A program made the translations under genes and the position numbers. DNA of 64,000 bases from an uncultured Lachnospiraceae bacterium (lineage in GTDB: Bacteria > Bacillota > Clostridia > Lachnospirales > Lachnospiraceae): positions 62,001 through 126,000 of the forward strand of contig CAJUCN010000009.1 of assembly GCA_910585005.1 (NCBI GenBank), written 5' to 3'. The number at the start of each line of letters is the position of its first letter. Position 1 is the stretch's first letter. This document shows, piece after piece, positions 36,368 to 45,017 of the stretch. The notes under the pieces are model-generated. The model was not told the origin of the DNA. It worked only from the letters and a program-made list of their open reading frames with translations, and did no database searches.

Positions 36368-37726
36368 TTACCGCTTAGTAACATCCGCCACTCTCACATA
36401 TCTTCTGAGAGGATAATCCCCGTCATGAGCTTCGCCCGAAAATGTCTCCGACATCTTCCCCACAGAAGTAATCCGGGTCACTCCGCAGACCGCCAGCCGT
36501 TTCAAAAATTCCTGCCGTTTCCCCTCCGGGCACAAAAGCCCTGCCGTTTGCAGGTATCCCTTTTTACGCCGCAGCATCTCCGGCATCTTTTCCTTTGGCA
36601 ATCGCTTGACCAGACAATTTCCAAACATTTCGGAAAGCTCCAGCTCCATATCTTCACAGGCCGTCAGGCTGCAGTCCCTTCCGTGAAATACCTGGCGCTT
36701 TGAAACCTTTTCCTTTGTAATTACCTTTTGCAGCGTATCGCAGTATCGGCTCATGGAAAGCTGTGCCCGCATCCCAATTGATTTTGCCGGAAACCCCAAT
36801 GCCGCCCGCTCCAAATAAGGAAGAAACCTGCGGCAAAACTTGTGCACCTCTTCCATATCCTGCTGATCCAAATATATCACCTGACAAGAACTGCAAAGGA
36901 TCTGTCTGGTAGATATGATATGCTCCGCCAAAGCCTGCAGCTCCTGGTCAAGGGCCTTCTCTTCCATCTCCTCAAGACCGGACAGATAGGCGAAGCTCAG
37001 TTTATGCCCCCACTCGATCAGCCGGATACCTGGTGGGGCAAAACGCCTTACTGCCGCCACGGCTTCATCGCCGCCCCAGACCACAACCCCGTCGCTCATT
37101 CGTGCCATAGCGCACATAGCGTCCAGATCGGTAGAAGGGGTATCAAAGACATAAAGAAATTCAGCAAGAGAAGGCTCTATTTCCAAAAGCGTCTGCAAAA
37201 TTTCTATGGACAACCCCTGGTCTGCCTGAGGGAGCTTTAAAATGTTGACATTTCCCGTAAGCAGTCCTTCCAAAACACTGTAGACCGGAAGCCCTTCCCG
37301 GTTTCCTGCCCCGATATGAAAAAGTGTACCCAACGGATAAACATAGGTATCCAACTCTGTCAAAGAACTTTCCTGCCTGACATTTACCGGTTGCCCGCTA
37401 AGAAGCGGCTCTTTCAGTTCCCCCAATTCAACAGCCATCCTGTATTCCAGGCTTTCCCGGGATGCCATAGCGGATATCGTCCGGATCTGCTCTTCTATCC
37501 CCTCCATGCCAAGGGCTTCGATTCTTTCACGGTAAACGCCATTTTCCAGTTTTTGTCCGATTACATCCACAGAGGCAATTACTTTGGAAATGTCCAGCCG
37601 TTTGTTGACACGCGTGTCATTAATATCTTTTTCCAGTTTTTGAAGTAACTTTGTCTGATGGGAAGTTTCATATAATTTCCCCCTGTAAAGTATCATAGTA
37701 ATTCCCATACCTTTCTTACTTCTCAT
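36368..37726 (-). CDS. LuxC-type acyl-CoA reductase
   Basis: Fatty-acyl reductase of the LuxC family, which reduces an activated acyl group to an aldehyde with NADPH through an acyl-cysteine. Length (about 450 aa) is near that of LuxC. PLGTLFHIGAGNREGLPVYSVLEGLLTGNVNILKLPQ is the nucleotide-binding region. Cys278 or Cys281 in STRQILCSSCQVIYL sits where the LuxC catalytic cysteine is expected. It overlaps or directly follows the LuxE-like gene. The start is uncertain: the ATG at 37726 lacks a ribosome site; ATGs at 37708 and 37696 are alternatives. No luxA, luxB or luxD is present. Confidence 0.88.
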   Translation of the reverse strand: MRSKKGMGITMILYRGKLYETSHQTKLLQKLEKDINDTRVNKRLDISKVIASVDVIGQKLENGVYRERIEALGMEGIEEQIRTISAMASRESLEYRMAVELGELKEPLLSGQPVNVRQESSLTELDTYVYPLGTLFHIGAGNREGLPVYSVLEGLLTGNVNILKLPQADQGLSIEILQTLLEIEPSLAEFLYVFDTPSTDLDAMCAMARMSDGVVVWGGDEAVAAVRRFAPPGIRLIEWGHKLSFAYLSGLEEMEEKALDQELQALAEHIISTRQILCSSCQVIYLDQQDMEEVHKFCRRFLPYLERAALGFPAKSIGMRAQLSMSRYCDTLQKVITKEKVSKRQVFHGRDCSLTACEDMELELSEMFGNCLVKRLPKEKMPEMLRRKKGYLQTAGLLCPEGKRQEFLKRLAVCGVTRITSVGKMSETFSGEAHDGDYPLRRYVRVADVTKR

Positions 37727-38831
37727 TTAAATAGGCCGCTGCGCCTGCCGCACAGGTCTGGATGTCCTGAAACCCTACACGGCCTATAATTTCCAGATAA
37801 GGCGACTTTATGCCGCAGCCGCACTCATTTCCTTCATGCAGCGCTCCCAGGTCGTCCGTCATAATACTCAAAATCGGTGTGGCAAGGGTCATTGGCGTAA
37901 TCAGATTCACCAGTCCCACTTCCCCCATTTTCACCGGTTTTAAAGTATCCACATCCCGTATGACCACCCGGCTGTAGACCGGCACATGAAAATGATGTTT
38001 TGGGCAATCACAATACAAAATAGGGTGCTCCACTGCGCCAAAAAACTCTATCACTTCCGATTCCTTTACCCCCAGAACCTGCTCCGCAAGCTGATACAGG
38101 ATCTGCTTATCTACCTGTTGTGTATAAAACTGCTTCCATCCGCCCCCCAAAAGGATCTTAGAGCCTTTGGGAAGCTTCACCCTGATTTTTTGCTCCTCCA
38201 TCTTCCGGAGCACGAAATATAAGTATGACGGAAATCCCATAAACCGCACCGGAAAACGCCCTTTACTGTGTTTTTCAATTGCCGAAATCACACCATCCAG
38301 ATCCGGTTCATAGCTTCCGTTTTTTATTTTTAGGGCAAAAGTCCTGCTAAGCGCGGGAGTAAACAAGGTAGCTCCGTACGCGGTTTTCGTCACTGCCGTC
38401 TGATTTCCTTTGTGGGGCTTATATCCCAGCACAATATAATGAGCCGGACAAAAAGAAAACAGCCTCCGCCATCTGCCAATCTTCCATACCATCCGAAGGC
38501 CGCTCCATAAGCCGCTAAATTCAAATCCGATCCGGCTGAATTTCCCTTTCGTCCCGGAGGATGTTGCCTGGATCAGCATCCGCCTTTCCGGCATAGAAAA
38601 AAGGGTGTGGTTTTTAAACACCCATGTGGGAAGAAAAGGAAGCCGTTCTATGTCCTTATTTTCTTTTAAATCCTCCGGTGAAAACTGGAAATGTTCCAAA
38701 ATCTTCCGGTAAGGCTCACAATGCTCATATTGAAAACGGCAGTTTTCCTTTACTGCCTCAAGGAACAGTCCTTCTGTCCGTGCAACGTCAAACGGCTCTT
38801 TCCACCCAAAAAGCCTGCTTCTATTTTTCAT
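37716..38831 (-). CDS. LuxE-type acyl-protein synthetase
   Basis: ATP-dependent synthetase that activates a fatty acid as acyl-AMP and holds it on a cysteine for LuxC. The adenylate loop is ATSSGTKGKFSRIG (about residue 93), and the family block VIEFFGAVEHPILYCDC is present. The C-terminus ends TCAAGAAAYLNEK, placing a cysteine about 12 residues from the end. In Photobacterium LuxE the acyl-accepting cysteine is similarly close to the C-terminus. I start at the ATG at 38831 behind AAAGAGGTTGGCT. It is 19 bp after the GH32 gene. Confidence 0.88.
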   Translation of the reverse strand: MKNRSRLFGWKEPFDVARTEGLFLEAVKENCRFQYEHCEPYRKILEHFQFSPEDLKENKDIERLPFLPTWVFKNHTLFSMPERRMLIQATSSGTKGKFSRIGFEFSGLWSGLRMVWKIGRWRRLFSFCPAHYIVLGYKPHKGNQTAVTKTAYGATLFTPALSRTFALKIKNGSYEPDLDGVISAIEKHSKGRFPVRFMGFPSYLYFVLRKMEEQKIRVKLPKGSKILLGGGWKQFYTQQVDKQILYQLAEQVLGVKESEVIEFFGAVEHPILYCDCPKHHFHVPVYSRVVIRDVDTLKPVKMGEVGLVNLITPMTLATPILSIMTDDLGALHEGNECGCGIKSPYLEIIGRVGFQDIQTCAAGAAAYLNEK

Positions 38832-38850
38832 AGCCAACCTCTTTTTATTC

Positions 38851-40449
38851 TCAACAGATCTGATAGACTTCCGTTTCCCCCTTCGTTTCTATATGCAGCT
38901 CCATTTCATGATGATTTTTGGAAAAAGGGATTTCAAAAAAACCACAGACAAAGCCATCATCTATTGTGATTTCCATGATCTCATGATCTGCCAGCACCGA
39001 AATCTTTTCCGGCTCTTTATCCAGCAATATCTCCTTAGCAATGCCGTCTTTTTCCATCACATTCCGCTCTGCCTTTCGCCAGCCTTCTTCCTCTTTATGC
39101 ACCCTGCATCCGGTCACACGCAGGATCTGCCTTTGCGCTTGGTATTCGACCTTCACCTCATAAATTGTCAGGTTCACATCCTCTCTCTTTCCAAGGGCAA
39201 TGACCACCTCCACCCCATAATCGGCGTCACAGCTATAAAGGGAGGCTCCTTCTCCCCTTGGGACTCCATGTAATTTTTGTCGGCATGTCTCTAACTCCCT
39301 GACCAGCCTTGCCCGCAGACGCAGCGAACCATTATACTCTGCTAGAGAAAGCTCCCGGGGAATCCCCATAACACTTGTATAAGCACTGCCCTCATTGCAG
39401 GTCCGCAGCCAGGGAATGGAAATCACTCTCTCCTCTCCCCAGCAGGTCTGGGCGGCATAAGGCAGCTTCGTAGCATATGCCTGCATCTTCCCACTGGTTT
39501 TCGTAAAGGTATAACCGTCAAAATCACCCAGATAATAATACCCATCGGCGCACCAGAACACCCAGCGCTCACCGCCACCCTCCACAGGCGCCTGAAACAG
39601 ATCCGGGCACTCCCAGGCATGATCCAAAGTGATTCTCTGCGTCAGCGTCCAATCTGTAATATTGTGGGAACGTAAAATTCCGAAATCACTCTCTTCCAGA
39701 TACAGCGCCATATAATATCCCTTTGACTCTTCATGCCAATACACCTTGGGATCGCGGTTATCTCCCGCTATATGGGGCACTGCCGTAATCCCTGTCTTCA
39801 CAAGGGTCTTCCCATCATCCGGCGAGTACGCCAGCTTTTGGACAAACGGTTTCCCTTTGCTCCAGCGGGATTGATTTCCGGCGCTGGTATAAAAAAAGAC
39901 AGGGTATTCCCTGGAAAGTCCCAGCATCCCCTTCTCATTTATGATTGCACATCCTGAAAACATGGCGCCGTCTTCGTCCGGGTAAAGCACCGTCTCTAGC
40001 TGTTTCCAGTGAAGCAGATCTTTACTTACGGCATGTCCCCAGCACATATTTTCCCACGCTGTATTTAGTGGATTATGCTGAAAATAAAGATGATAAACTC
40101 CCTTATCATAATAAAATCCGTTGGGATCATTCAGCCAGCCCGTATTTGCCGAAAAATGAATCGCAGGGTGACTGCCGCCCTTTTGGAGCAGGGAATCAGA
40201 AAAGCACACCGCCTCCGCAAAAGCTGCCCCCACATCTCCTTCCATCTCAATCCGGCATCCCCCATATTTCTCTAAGGGGATTGGCGCATAATACTGGAAT
40301 TGGTAAATCCCCTGGCAATCCAATATGGGCACCTTAAAATCATATATTTTTTTCCCGTCCGCATAAATGCAGATTTCCTCCAAAGGTTCCCCTGCTGCAA
40401 TGGGGAGCAGTAAATATTTCTTATCGCAATGTTTCTGTAACGTAACCAT
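38851..40449 (-). CDS. GH32 family beta-fructosidase
   Basis: Intracellular hydrolase of sucrose, sucrose-6-phosphate or fructo-oligosaccharides, about 532 residues, no signal peptide. The three catalytic blocks are intact: WLNDPNGF (nucleophile), NRDPKVYW (transition-state Asp) and WECPDLFQ (acid/base Glu). The N-terminal 100 residues form an extra beta-rich region before the propeller, and a C-terminal beta-sandwich follows. I start at 40449 behind CAAGGAGAAAGAGC. No PTS or sugar regulator is adjacent; instead it sits between a phosphatase and the LuxE/LuxC pair. Confidence 0.93.
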   Translation of the reverse strand: MVTLQKHCDKKYLLLPIAAGEPLEEICIYADGKKIYDFKVPILDCQGIYQFQYYAPIPLEKYGGCRIEMEGDVGAAFAEAVCFSDSLLQKGGSHPAIHFSANTGWLNDPNGFYYDKGVYHLYFQHNPLNTAWENMCWGHAVSKDLLHWKQLETVLYPDEDGAMFSGCAIINEKGMLGLSREYPVFFYTSAGNQSRWSKGKPFVQKLAYSPDDGKTLVKTGITAVPHIAGDNRDPKVYWHEESKGYYMALYLEESDFGILRSHNITDWTLTQRITLDHAWECPDLFQAPVEGGGERWVFWCADGYYYLGDFDGYTFTKTSGKMQAYATKLPYAAQTCWGEERVISIPWLRTCNEGSAYTSVMGIPRELSLAEYNGSLRLRARLVRELETCRQKLHGVPRGEGASLYSCDADYGVEVVIALGKREDVNLTIYEVKVEYQAQRQILRVTGCRVHKEEEGWRKAERNVMEKDGIAKEILLDKEPEKISVLADHEIMEITIDDGFVCGFFEIPFSKNHHEMELHIETKGETEVYQIC

Positions 40450-40487
40450 GCTCTTTCTCCTTGCCATTGAAATACATGCTTCCATGA

Positions 40488-41036
40488 CTAAACCAACCGG
40501 ATCAATTTACAATTTTCAATTCCTGCTTCCCAGAATCTGTGAAGAGGAATTCCTCTCACCTGGCATACAATGCTAGAGTTCATAGCCCCATGCCCAACAA
40601 TCAAAATATCCTTGTTTTCTTTTAACAGTGGGTCGACCATCTCCTTTAAAAATGACCCTGTCCTTGCAAACAATTCATCAAAACCCTCACCGCCTTCTAC
40701 CGGCATATATTGTGATGGATTTTGAAAACACACATTGATCGGGCAATTCGGAATTTGAAGGGAATTTTCAGTCCCCTCATAGACCCCAAACGACATTTCC
40801 AAAAGCCGTTCATCATAAACGACAGGGACATCCCTGCCCGCTAATACAAGCTGTGCCGTTTCCCGCGCCCGAATTAACGGGGAGCAAAAGCAAATATCCA
40901 GATGGACATCCTGATATTTGCTGCCAGCGGCTTTGGCCATCTCCCTTCCCTCATCATTTAAGGGAATATCCGTCCTTCCCTGTAGTTTATGGATGGCATT
41001 CCAATCGGTTTTACCATGTCTCATAATATAAAGCAT
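40488..41036 (-). CDS. Histidine phosphatase family protein
   Basis: Phosphoglycerate-mutase-like phosphatase, 182 aa. LYIMRHGKTDWN carries the phospho-accepting His (residue 7), SPLIRARETAQLV the second Arg, and VGHGAMNSSIV the distal His. It lacks the insertion found in true mutases and resembles general phosphatases such as CobC/GpmB relatives. It is first in the run phosphatase, GH32, LuxE, LuxC. Substrate unknown. Confidence 0.9.
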   Translation of the reverse strand: MLYIMRHGKTDWNAIHKLQGRTDIPLNDEGREMAKAAGSKYQDVHLDICFCSPLIRARETAQLVLAGRDVPVVYDERLLEMSFGVYEGTENSLQIPNCPINVCFQNPSQYMPVEGGEGFDELFARTGSFLKEMVDPLLKENKDILIVGHGAMNSSIVCQVRGIPLHRFWEAGIENCKLIRLV

Positions 41037-41066
41037 CTTATCACCTTTTTCTTTTCCGGCCTTTCA

Positions 41067-41096
41067 TTGACAAACAGCGCTGAAATTCTCTATAAT
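41067..41096 (+). promoter_or_regulatory. sigma-A type promoter
   Basis: TTGACA, 18 bp, TATAAT. Transcription should start near 41103. This rules out the ATG at 41095, which lies inside the -10, and supports the start at 41119 with a very short leader. Confidence 0.8.
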
Positions 41097-41118
41097 GGAT
41101 CATCAGGAGGGCTGGCCT

Positions 41119-41844
41119 ATGGACAAAACTTTCCCCATGAAATATCAGGGAATGTCCCTGCATAATATGTACGGCACTGCCGAATATCAGGCAATCATTG
41201 ATAGCCAGAGGTATGTTTTATCAGAGAAATTTTTCCGCGGTGAGACTCATTACCGTCTGCCTGATGGTTTCCTGCTCGAAATAAGGACTTATGCAGAGAT
41301 GGAAAACAAAGGAAACTATGATGTCAGGAAAGCATTCTTACAAAAATGCACCCTCTGGCATGATGGCTGTATTTTTTATGAATATCTTTCTTCCAACGCC
41401 CATATTGCCCCTTTCAAAGAATGGATCCGCCACCAAAACGGCCATCGGTATTATCCATTCCATGTTGACCTGTACGGCATCAGTTACCTTGATTTAGAGA
41501 CACGCCAGGCATACAATTACATTCCTGAAGGCTGGCAGCATCATGCTGCTTATGTGTTAGGTGAATCCTTCCTGATTACGGATATCCATTATAATCCTGC
41601 AGAAAACCTGATTGCCTATGGCGGCTGCTTTTGGGCAGGCCCTGGCAACGTGATGGTGGGCGATTTTTCAGAGCCGTTGCATTTTTCTCCTAAATGGATC
41701 GGAATGCAGGAATTGATCGACCCGGATTATGATACCTATGATGAACTGGACTTCCAGGAATGGAGCGCTGCCCACCTGATCCTAAAATGCGGCAGCCTGC
41801 AAACAGCATATCCCATCAAGGAACTCCGAAAGCAATTACCCTAA
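41119..41844 (+). CDS. Hypothetical protein
   Basis: About 241 residues, soluble, with no recognised family. It is rich in aromatic residues and His, with EWIRHQNGHRYYPFHVDLYGISYLDLETRQAYNYIPEG and YGGCFWAGPGNVMVGDFSEP, suggesting a beta-propeller or beta-sandwich fold. I start at 41119 behind AGGAGGGCTGGCCT, as the promoter position requires. It is divergent from the phosphatase-GH32-Lux run and convergent with the next gene. Function unknown. Confidence 0.75.
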   Translation: MDKTFPMKYQGMSLHNMYGTAEYQAIIDSQRYVLSEKFFRGETHYRLPDGFLLEIRTYAEMENKGNYDVRKAFLQKCTLWHDGCIFYEYLSSNAHIAPFKEWIRHQNGHRYYPFHVDLYGISYLDLETRQAYNYIPEGWQHHAAYVLGESFLITDIHYNPAENLIAYGGCFWAGPGNVMVGDFSEPLHFSPKWIGMQELIDPDYDTYDELDFQEWSAAHLILKCGSLQTAYPIKELRKQLP

Positions 41845-41873
41845 TCCTTTGGTGATCTGTTTTCTTTTCACCG

Positions 41874-42890
41874 CTACATTCCAAATCTCTCCATACCCTG
41901 CTTAAACGATTCTAACCCCGGAAGGCTATTTACCCTGCGGAGTTTGATCTTACACACTTCACAGATCTGTGCAAGGCCTGCTCCTACCACGTCATTGGAT
42001 ACCTGTATTTCCTTAGGCGAACCATTGTAGAAGATAAAACCGATCACCATTTCCGCAAGTGACACCAACGGGTCTTCCTCCGGTTCCGGCATCTCAAATT
42101 TAAGAATCATCCCGGATAACGCATCGCCTAAGAGTGGCAGCGCAGGGTTAGCCGGGCGATCATACTTCTTGTCCGTCACAGATGCTCCTAAAACAGAAAG
42201 ATCGGCTTCCAGCACAGCATCACATTTGGGCGCTTTTGCCAGATCCGAAAGCAGCTCTTCATCCGTAATAATCAAATCCCTTATCTGATATCCCACAAAG
42301 GGCAAAGGTTCTTCTCCGAAACTCCATGTTTCCTTCTTTTGGTCAAACGAAAGGAGGAACATATTCCCACTTTCAAAATCCACCTGCATATCCGCCTGAT
42401 CATAGTACTGTAAAGCCATTTCCAAATCCTGTAAATGCCCGTTCATCCGCAGCACTTCTTCCTGGTTCAGATCATAAGGCCAATATCCTGGTTCATAGGA
42501 TAGGAAATAAAGCCACTGGTTTTTTCCCCGGTAAGCATATCCAAGATCCTTGATCACTTTTCTTTGCTTGTTTGTCAGTTCATCACGGTTTCCCCAATAA
42601 CAGGTTAAGTTTTTCTGGTTATACATCGCAAAATCCATAGAAAAATTCAGCCGATCCTGCATCGCCAGCATCATATAACGGTTCAGCCCTTCATACCCTT
42701 CATATACGACTATTCCGTAGCAGTCTCCGCCCTGTCCCAATATGCTGAAAAACACCGTGTCTTCCGCCGCTCCATTCCTGACTCCAATCAGATCCATATC
42801 ACAGAACTTTTCCCACGGTTTTCTTGCTTTTAGCCTTGTTGCCACTTCATACAATCCGCCCCATTGCTCTAATGATGCTTCTTTTCTCAT
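41874..42890 (-). CDS. Hypothetical protein (DUF6930/DUF7309-like)
   Basis: A 338-residue soluble protein. The N-terminal half, LEQWGGLYEVATRLKARKPWEKFCDMDLIGVRN and GGDCYGIVVYEGYEGLNRYMML, is of a kind labelled DUF7309/DUF6930 in related genomes; the numbers are from memory. The C-terminal half reads PLVSLAEMVIGFIFYNGSPKEIQVSNDVVGAGLAQICEVCKIKL. No catalytic motif is evident. It starts after GGAGACGGGA. Confidence 0.7.
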   Translation of the reverse strand: MRKEASLEQWGGLYEVATRLKARKPWEKFCDMDLIGVRNGAAEDTVFFSILGQGGDCYGIVVYEGYEGLNRYMMLAMQDRLNFSMDFAMYNQKNLTCYWGNRDELTNKQRKVIKDLGYAYRGKNQWLYFLSYEPGYWPYDLNQEEVLRMNGHLQDLEMALQYYDQADMQVDFESGNMFLLSFDQKKETWSFGEEPLPFVGYQIRDLIITDEELLSDLAKAPKCDAVLEADLSVLGASVTDKKYDRPANPALPLLGDALSGMILKFEMPEPEEDPLVSLAEMVIGFIFYNGSPKEIQVSNDVVGAGLAQICEVCKIKLRRVNSLPGLESFKQGMERFGM

Positions 42891-43037
42891 TCCCGTCTCC
42901 TTCTCTTTAGAATCTTTAAGTAAATAGTATTATGCTTAACGACAGACTGTCAACGCTTTTCTGTATTTCTCAAAACTTCTTCCTTCCCCCACAGCAATCT
43001 GATCACCAGGATTTTTGATGGCAAATGCAAATGGAAA

Positions 43038-43961
43038 TCACGCATGGGATAAAACCGGGAACATCATCTGCTTCTCCTCTATGCGCTGTAGATCTTCTCC
43101 CATGATAAATAAGGTACTGTTTTCCTCCTTGTGCTCCCGCACTTGAAACAACTCTTTATGGACAGGCGTATATCCAAGCACGGCCTGCCTGATTCCCTTT
43201 CCAAATGATCTTGCAAGGCGGGGGATCTCCACCAGCCTTTTCCCAAAAACCTGTTCAACGCGCAAAACCTGCCCTTCCACATTTGCCGCAACATATGTCC
43301 CGGTTTCCGGCATATAATAAATGCAATCTCCAAAACCCGCCGCCATCCAAAACTGATACAGCCTCAGATTTTCACTCATGTACATGCCGTCATTTTGGTT
43401 TTTGTTTTCCGGATCAGTGAAATAATTCCTGATTTCCCGATACAGCGCTTCCTTCTTCCCGTTTTGCGCCATGTCAAGTTTTTGGATTTCATATGGCTCC
43501 AAACTTTCAATACTGCTGTCAGATGTGCCGTCAAAAACCATGTAATATTCATATTCTTTAGAAGCCCGGAACCCGAATTTAGGGTAATAGTTTAAAACGC
43601 TGTCATTACCAAATAAGTAAATGCCGTCTACCGTACCTTCAAATTCTTTTAAAATATGTTCCATCAGTTTTCCATTTAATCCCTGGCCCCGGTACTTTTC
43701 ATCCGTCATGACCGTACCGATCTGTATATAATCCTTCTTAACGCCCCCTAAGTCAAACCGAATGCGGTTAACAGACACATTGGAAACCACCTGGTTTCCA
43801 TCCATCATAACATAGGGAACGTACAACTCACCCCAGCCCCCGGCTTCATACCAGTCTGCAAAATCAAAACCAAATGTGGTTTTGGTGAGCTTATTAAAAG
43901 AATCGCGGAGCAGATCGTTGTTTCTTACCGCAGCCGAAAATTTATAATTGTCAGTTTTCAT
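43038..43961 (-). CDS. GNAT family N-acetyltransferase
   Basis: About 307 residues: an N-terminal GNAT fold with the acetyl-CoA loop IQIGTVMTDEKYRGQGLNGKLMEHIL, then a C-terminal extension that may be a second degenerate domain (Eis-like two-domain layout). I start at MKTDNYKFSAAV (43961, after ATAAGGAAT); the in-frame extension to 44072 adds an implausible hydrophobic leader and runs into the neighbouring gene's upstream region. Substrate unknown. Confidence 0.82.
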   Translation of the reverse strand: MKTDNYKFSAAVRNNDLLRDSFNKLTKTTFGFDFADWYEAGGWGELYVPYVMMDGNQVVSNVSVNRIRFDLGGVKKDYIQIGTVMTDEKYRGQGLNGKLMEHILKEFEGTVDGIYLFGNDSVLNYYPKFGFRASKEYEYYMVFDGTSDSSIESLEPYEIQKLDMAQNGKKEALYREIRNYFTDPENKNQNDGMYMSENLRLYQFWMAAGFGDCIYYMPETGTYVAANVEGQVLRVEQVFGKRLVEIPRLARSFGKGIRQAVLGYTPVHKELFQVREHKEENSTLFIMGEDLQRIEEKQMMFPVLSHA

Positions 43962-44133
43962 ATTCCTTATAAGATCCCCCTTTCTTTCCCCCTGCTTTCC
44001 ATAGCAGATCCCTACAGCCATCATTATACAAATCACGCAAATATGTGTCAAACTGCTTTTCTTTTTGCCCATATAAAGATATAATGATTAGGAATCCACT
44101 CCACCACAAATACAACGGGCAAAGGAGGGCGGT

Positions 44134-45000
44134 ATGAAAATAATCCCAAAAATCATAGCAGTTTTTCTTATCTATATTGGGGCAACACTCTCCCTTACAA
44201 GTTGTGCCTTTGGAAATAGGGAAATAACGTATGATGACCAACTGCCCGAAACCTGCAGGCAGCAGCTCCTGGATTGCTTTGGAGATGCGTACATCCTTTC
44301 TGAAGGTGTGGAAAAGGAAAAACATTTTTTTGATGAATTTGAACATATAGACATCATCACCCATTACACACAGTGGGAACTGATTTATGAAGATATGGAC
44401 AGACAACAACACCGGTTTACATTTCATAACCAAAACGGCCGGAAATCTCCCCGGGAACATATGGAAGATTCCATAGAAAATTACTTTTGCGATTTAGTCC
44501 AGCAATACTACCAACAAGAATTTTGGGATGGGACAATTGCCCGGATCCCCGGCGGCAGGGAAAAAGACAGCGCCTTTTACTTTCAGTCCTACCGGCTTTT
44601 TTCTATGCCGGATGTCCCTGAAACGTCAATCATGTTTGACCAGCGGCTTCATTATTCCCTGTCGGAAAATATTGATTTTCCACAATTGCAACTTTGCAAT
44701 GTATTCCATGATTTCCCCTACATCCTGAACATGTATCTCTATGTCACTTATGAAAGCAGTGAGGAAACAAAAAGGACAGGACAGCGCCAGGAAATAGAAA
44801 CCTGTTTACAGGAAATGATCCATGAAATGGCGGAATTTACCAACCATACCTTAAATGCATCCATCACGGTTACCATGATGGACGACCAGGGAGCTGCAGG
44901 CAGCTTCTCCTATGCTGTCCTAAACGGAAAATTCTTTGAAAAAGGCCGCGGGTTAGAATTTGAAATGGCCCTGCATGAGAATTTTTTCAAAAACCATTGA
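44134..45000 (+). CDS. Lipoprotein of unknown function
   Basis: A 288-residue exported lipoprotein. The signal peptide KIIPKIIAVFLIYIGATLSL ends in the lipobox LTSC, with Cys24 as the lipid-modified residue. The mature part has no recognised family; it is rich in aromatic and acidic residues (EHIDIITHYTQWELIYEDMDRQQHRFTFHNQNG). The start follows CAAAGGAGGGCGGT. It lies between a GNAT gene (divergent) and an MFS gene (convergent). Confidence 0.78.
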   Translation: MKIIPKIIAVFLIYIGATLSLTSCAFGNREITYDDQLPETCRQQLLDCFGDAYILSEGVEKEKHFFDEFEHIDIITHYTQWELIYEDMDRQQHRFTFHNQNGRKSPREHMEDSIENYFCDLVQQYYQQEFWDGTIARIPGGREKDSAFYFQSYRLFSMPDVPETSIMFDQRLHYSLSENIDFPQLQLCNVFHDFPYILNMYLYVTYESSEETKRTGQRQEIETCLQEMIHEMAEFTNHTLNASITVTMMDDQGAAGSFSYAVLNGKFFEKGRGLEFEMALHENFFKNH

Positions 45001-45017
45001 CTCCCACACTGTGTATT

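Noticed and set aside
36368..38831. Bioluminescence operon
   Set aside because: No luciferase (luxA, luxB) or luxD gene is present, and the organism appears to be an anaerobe.
43962..44072. N-terminal extension of the GNAT protein
   Set aside because: The 37 extra residues are not GNAT-like, and the better methionine start is at 43961 with a nearby AAGGA.
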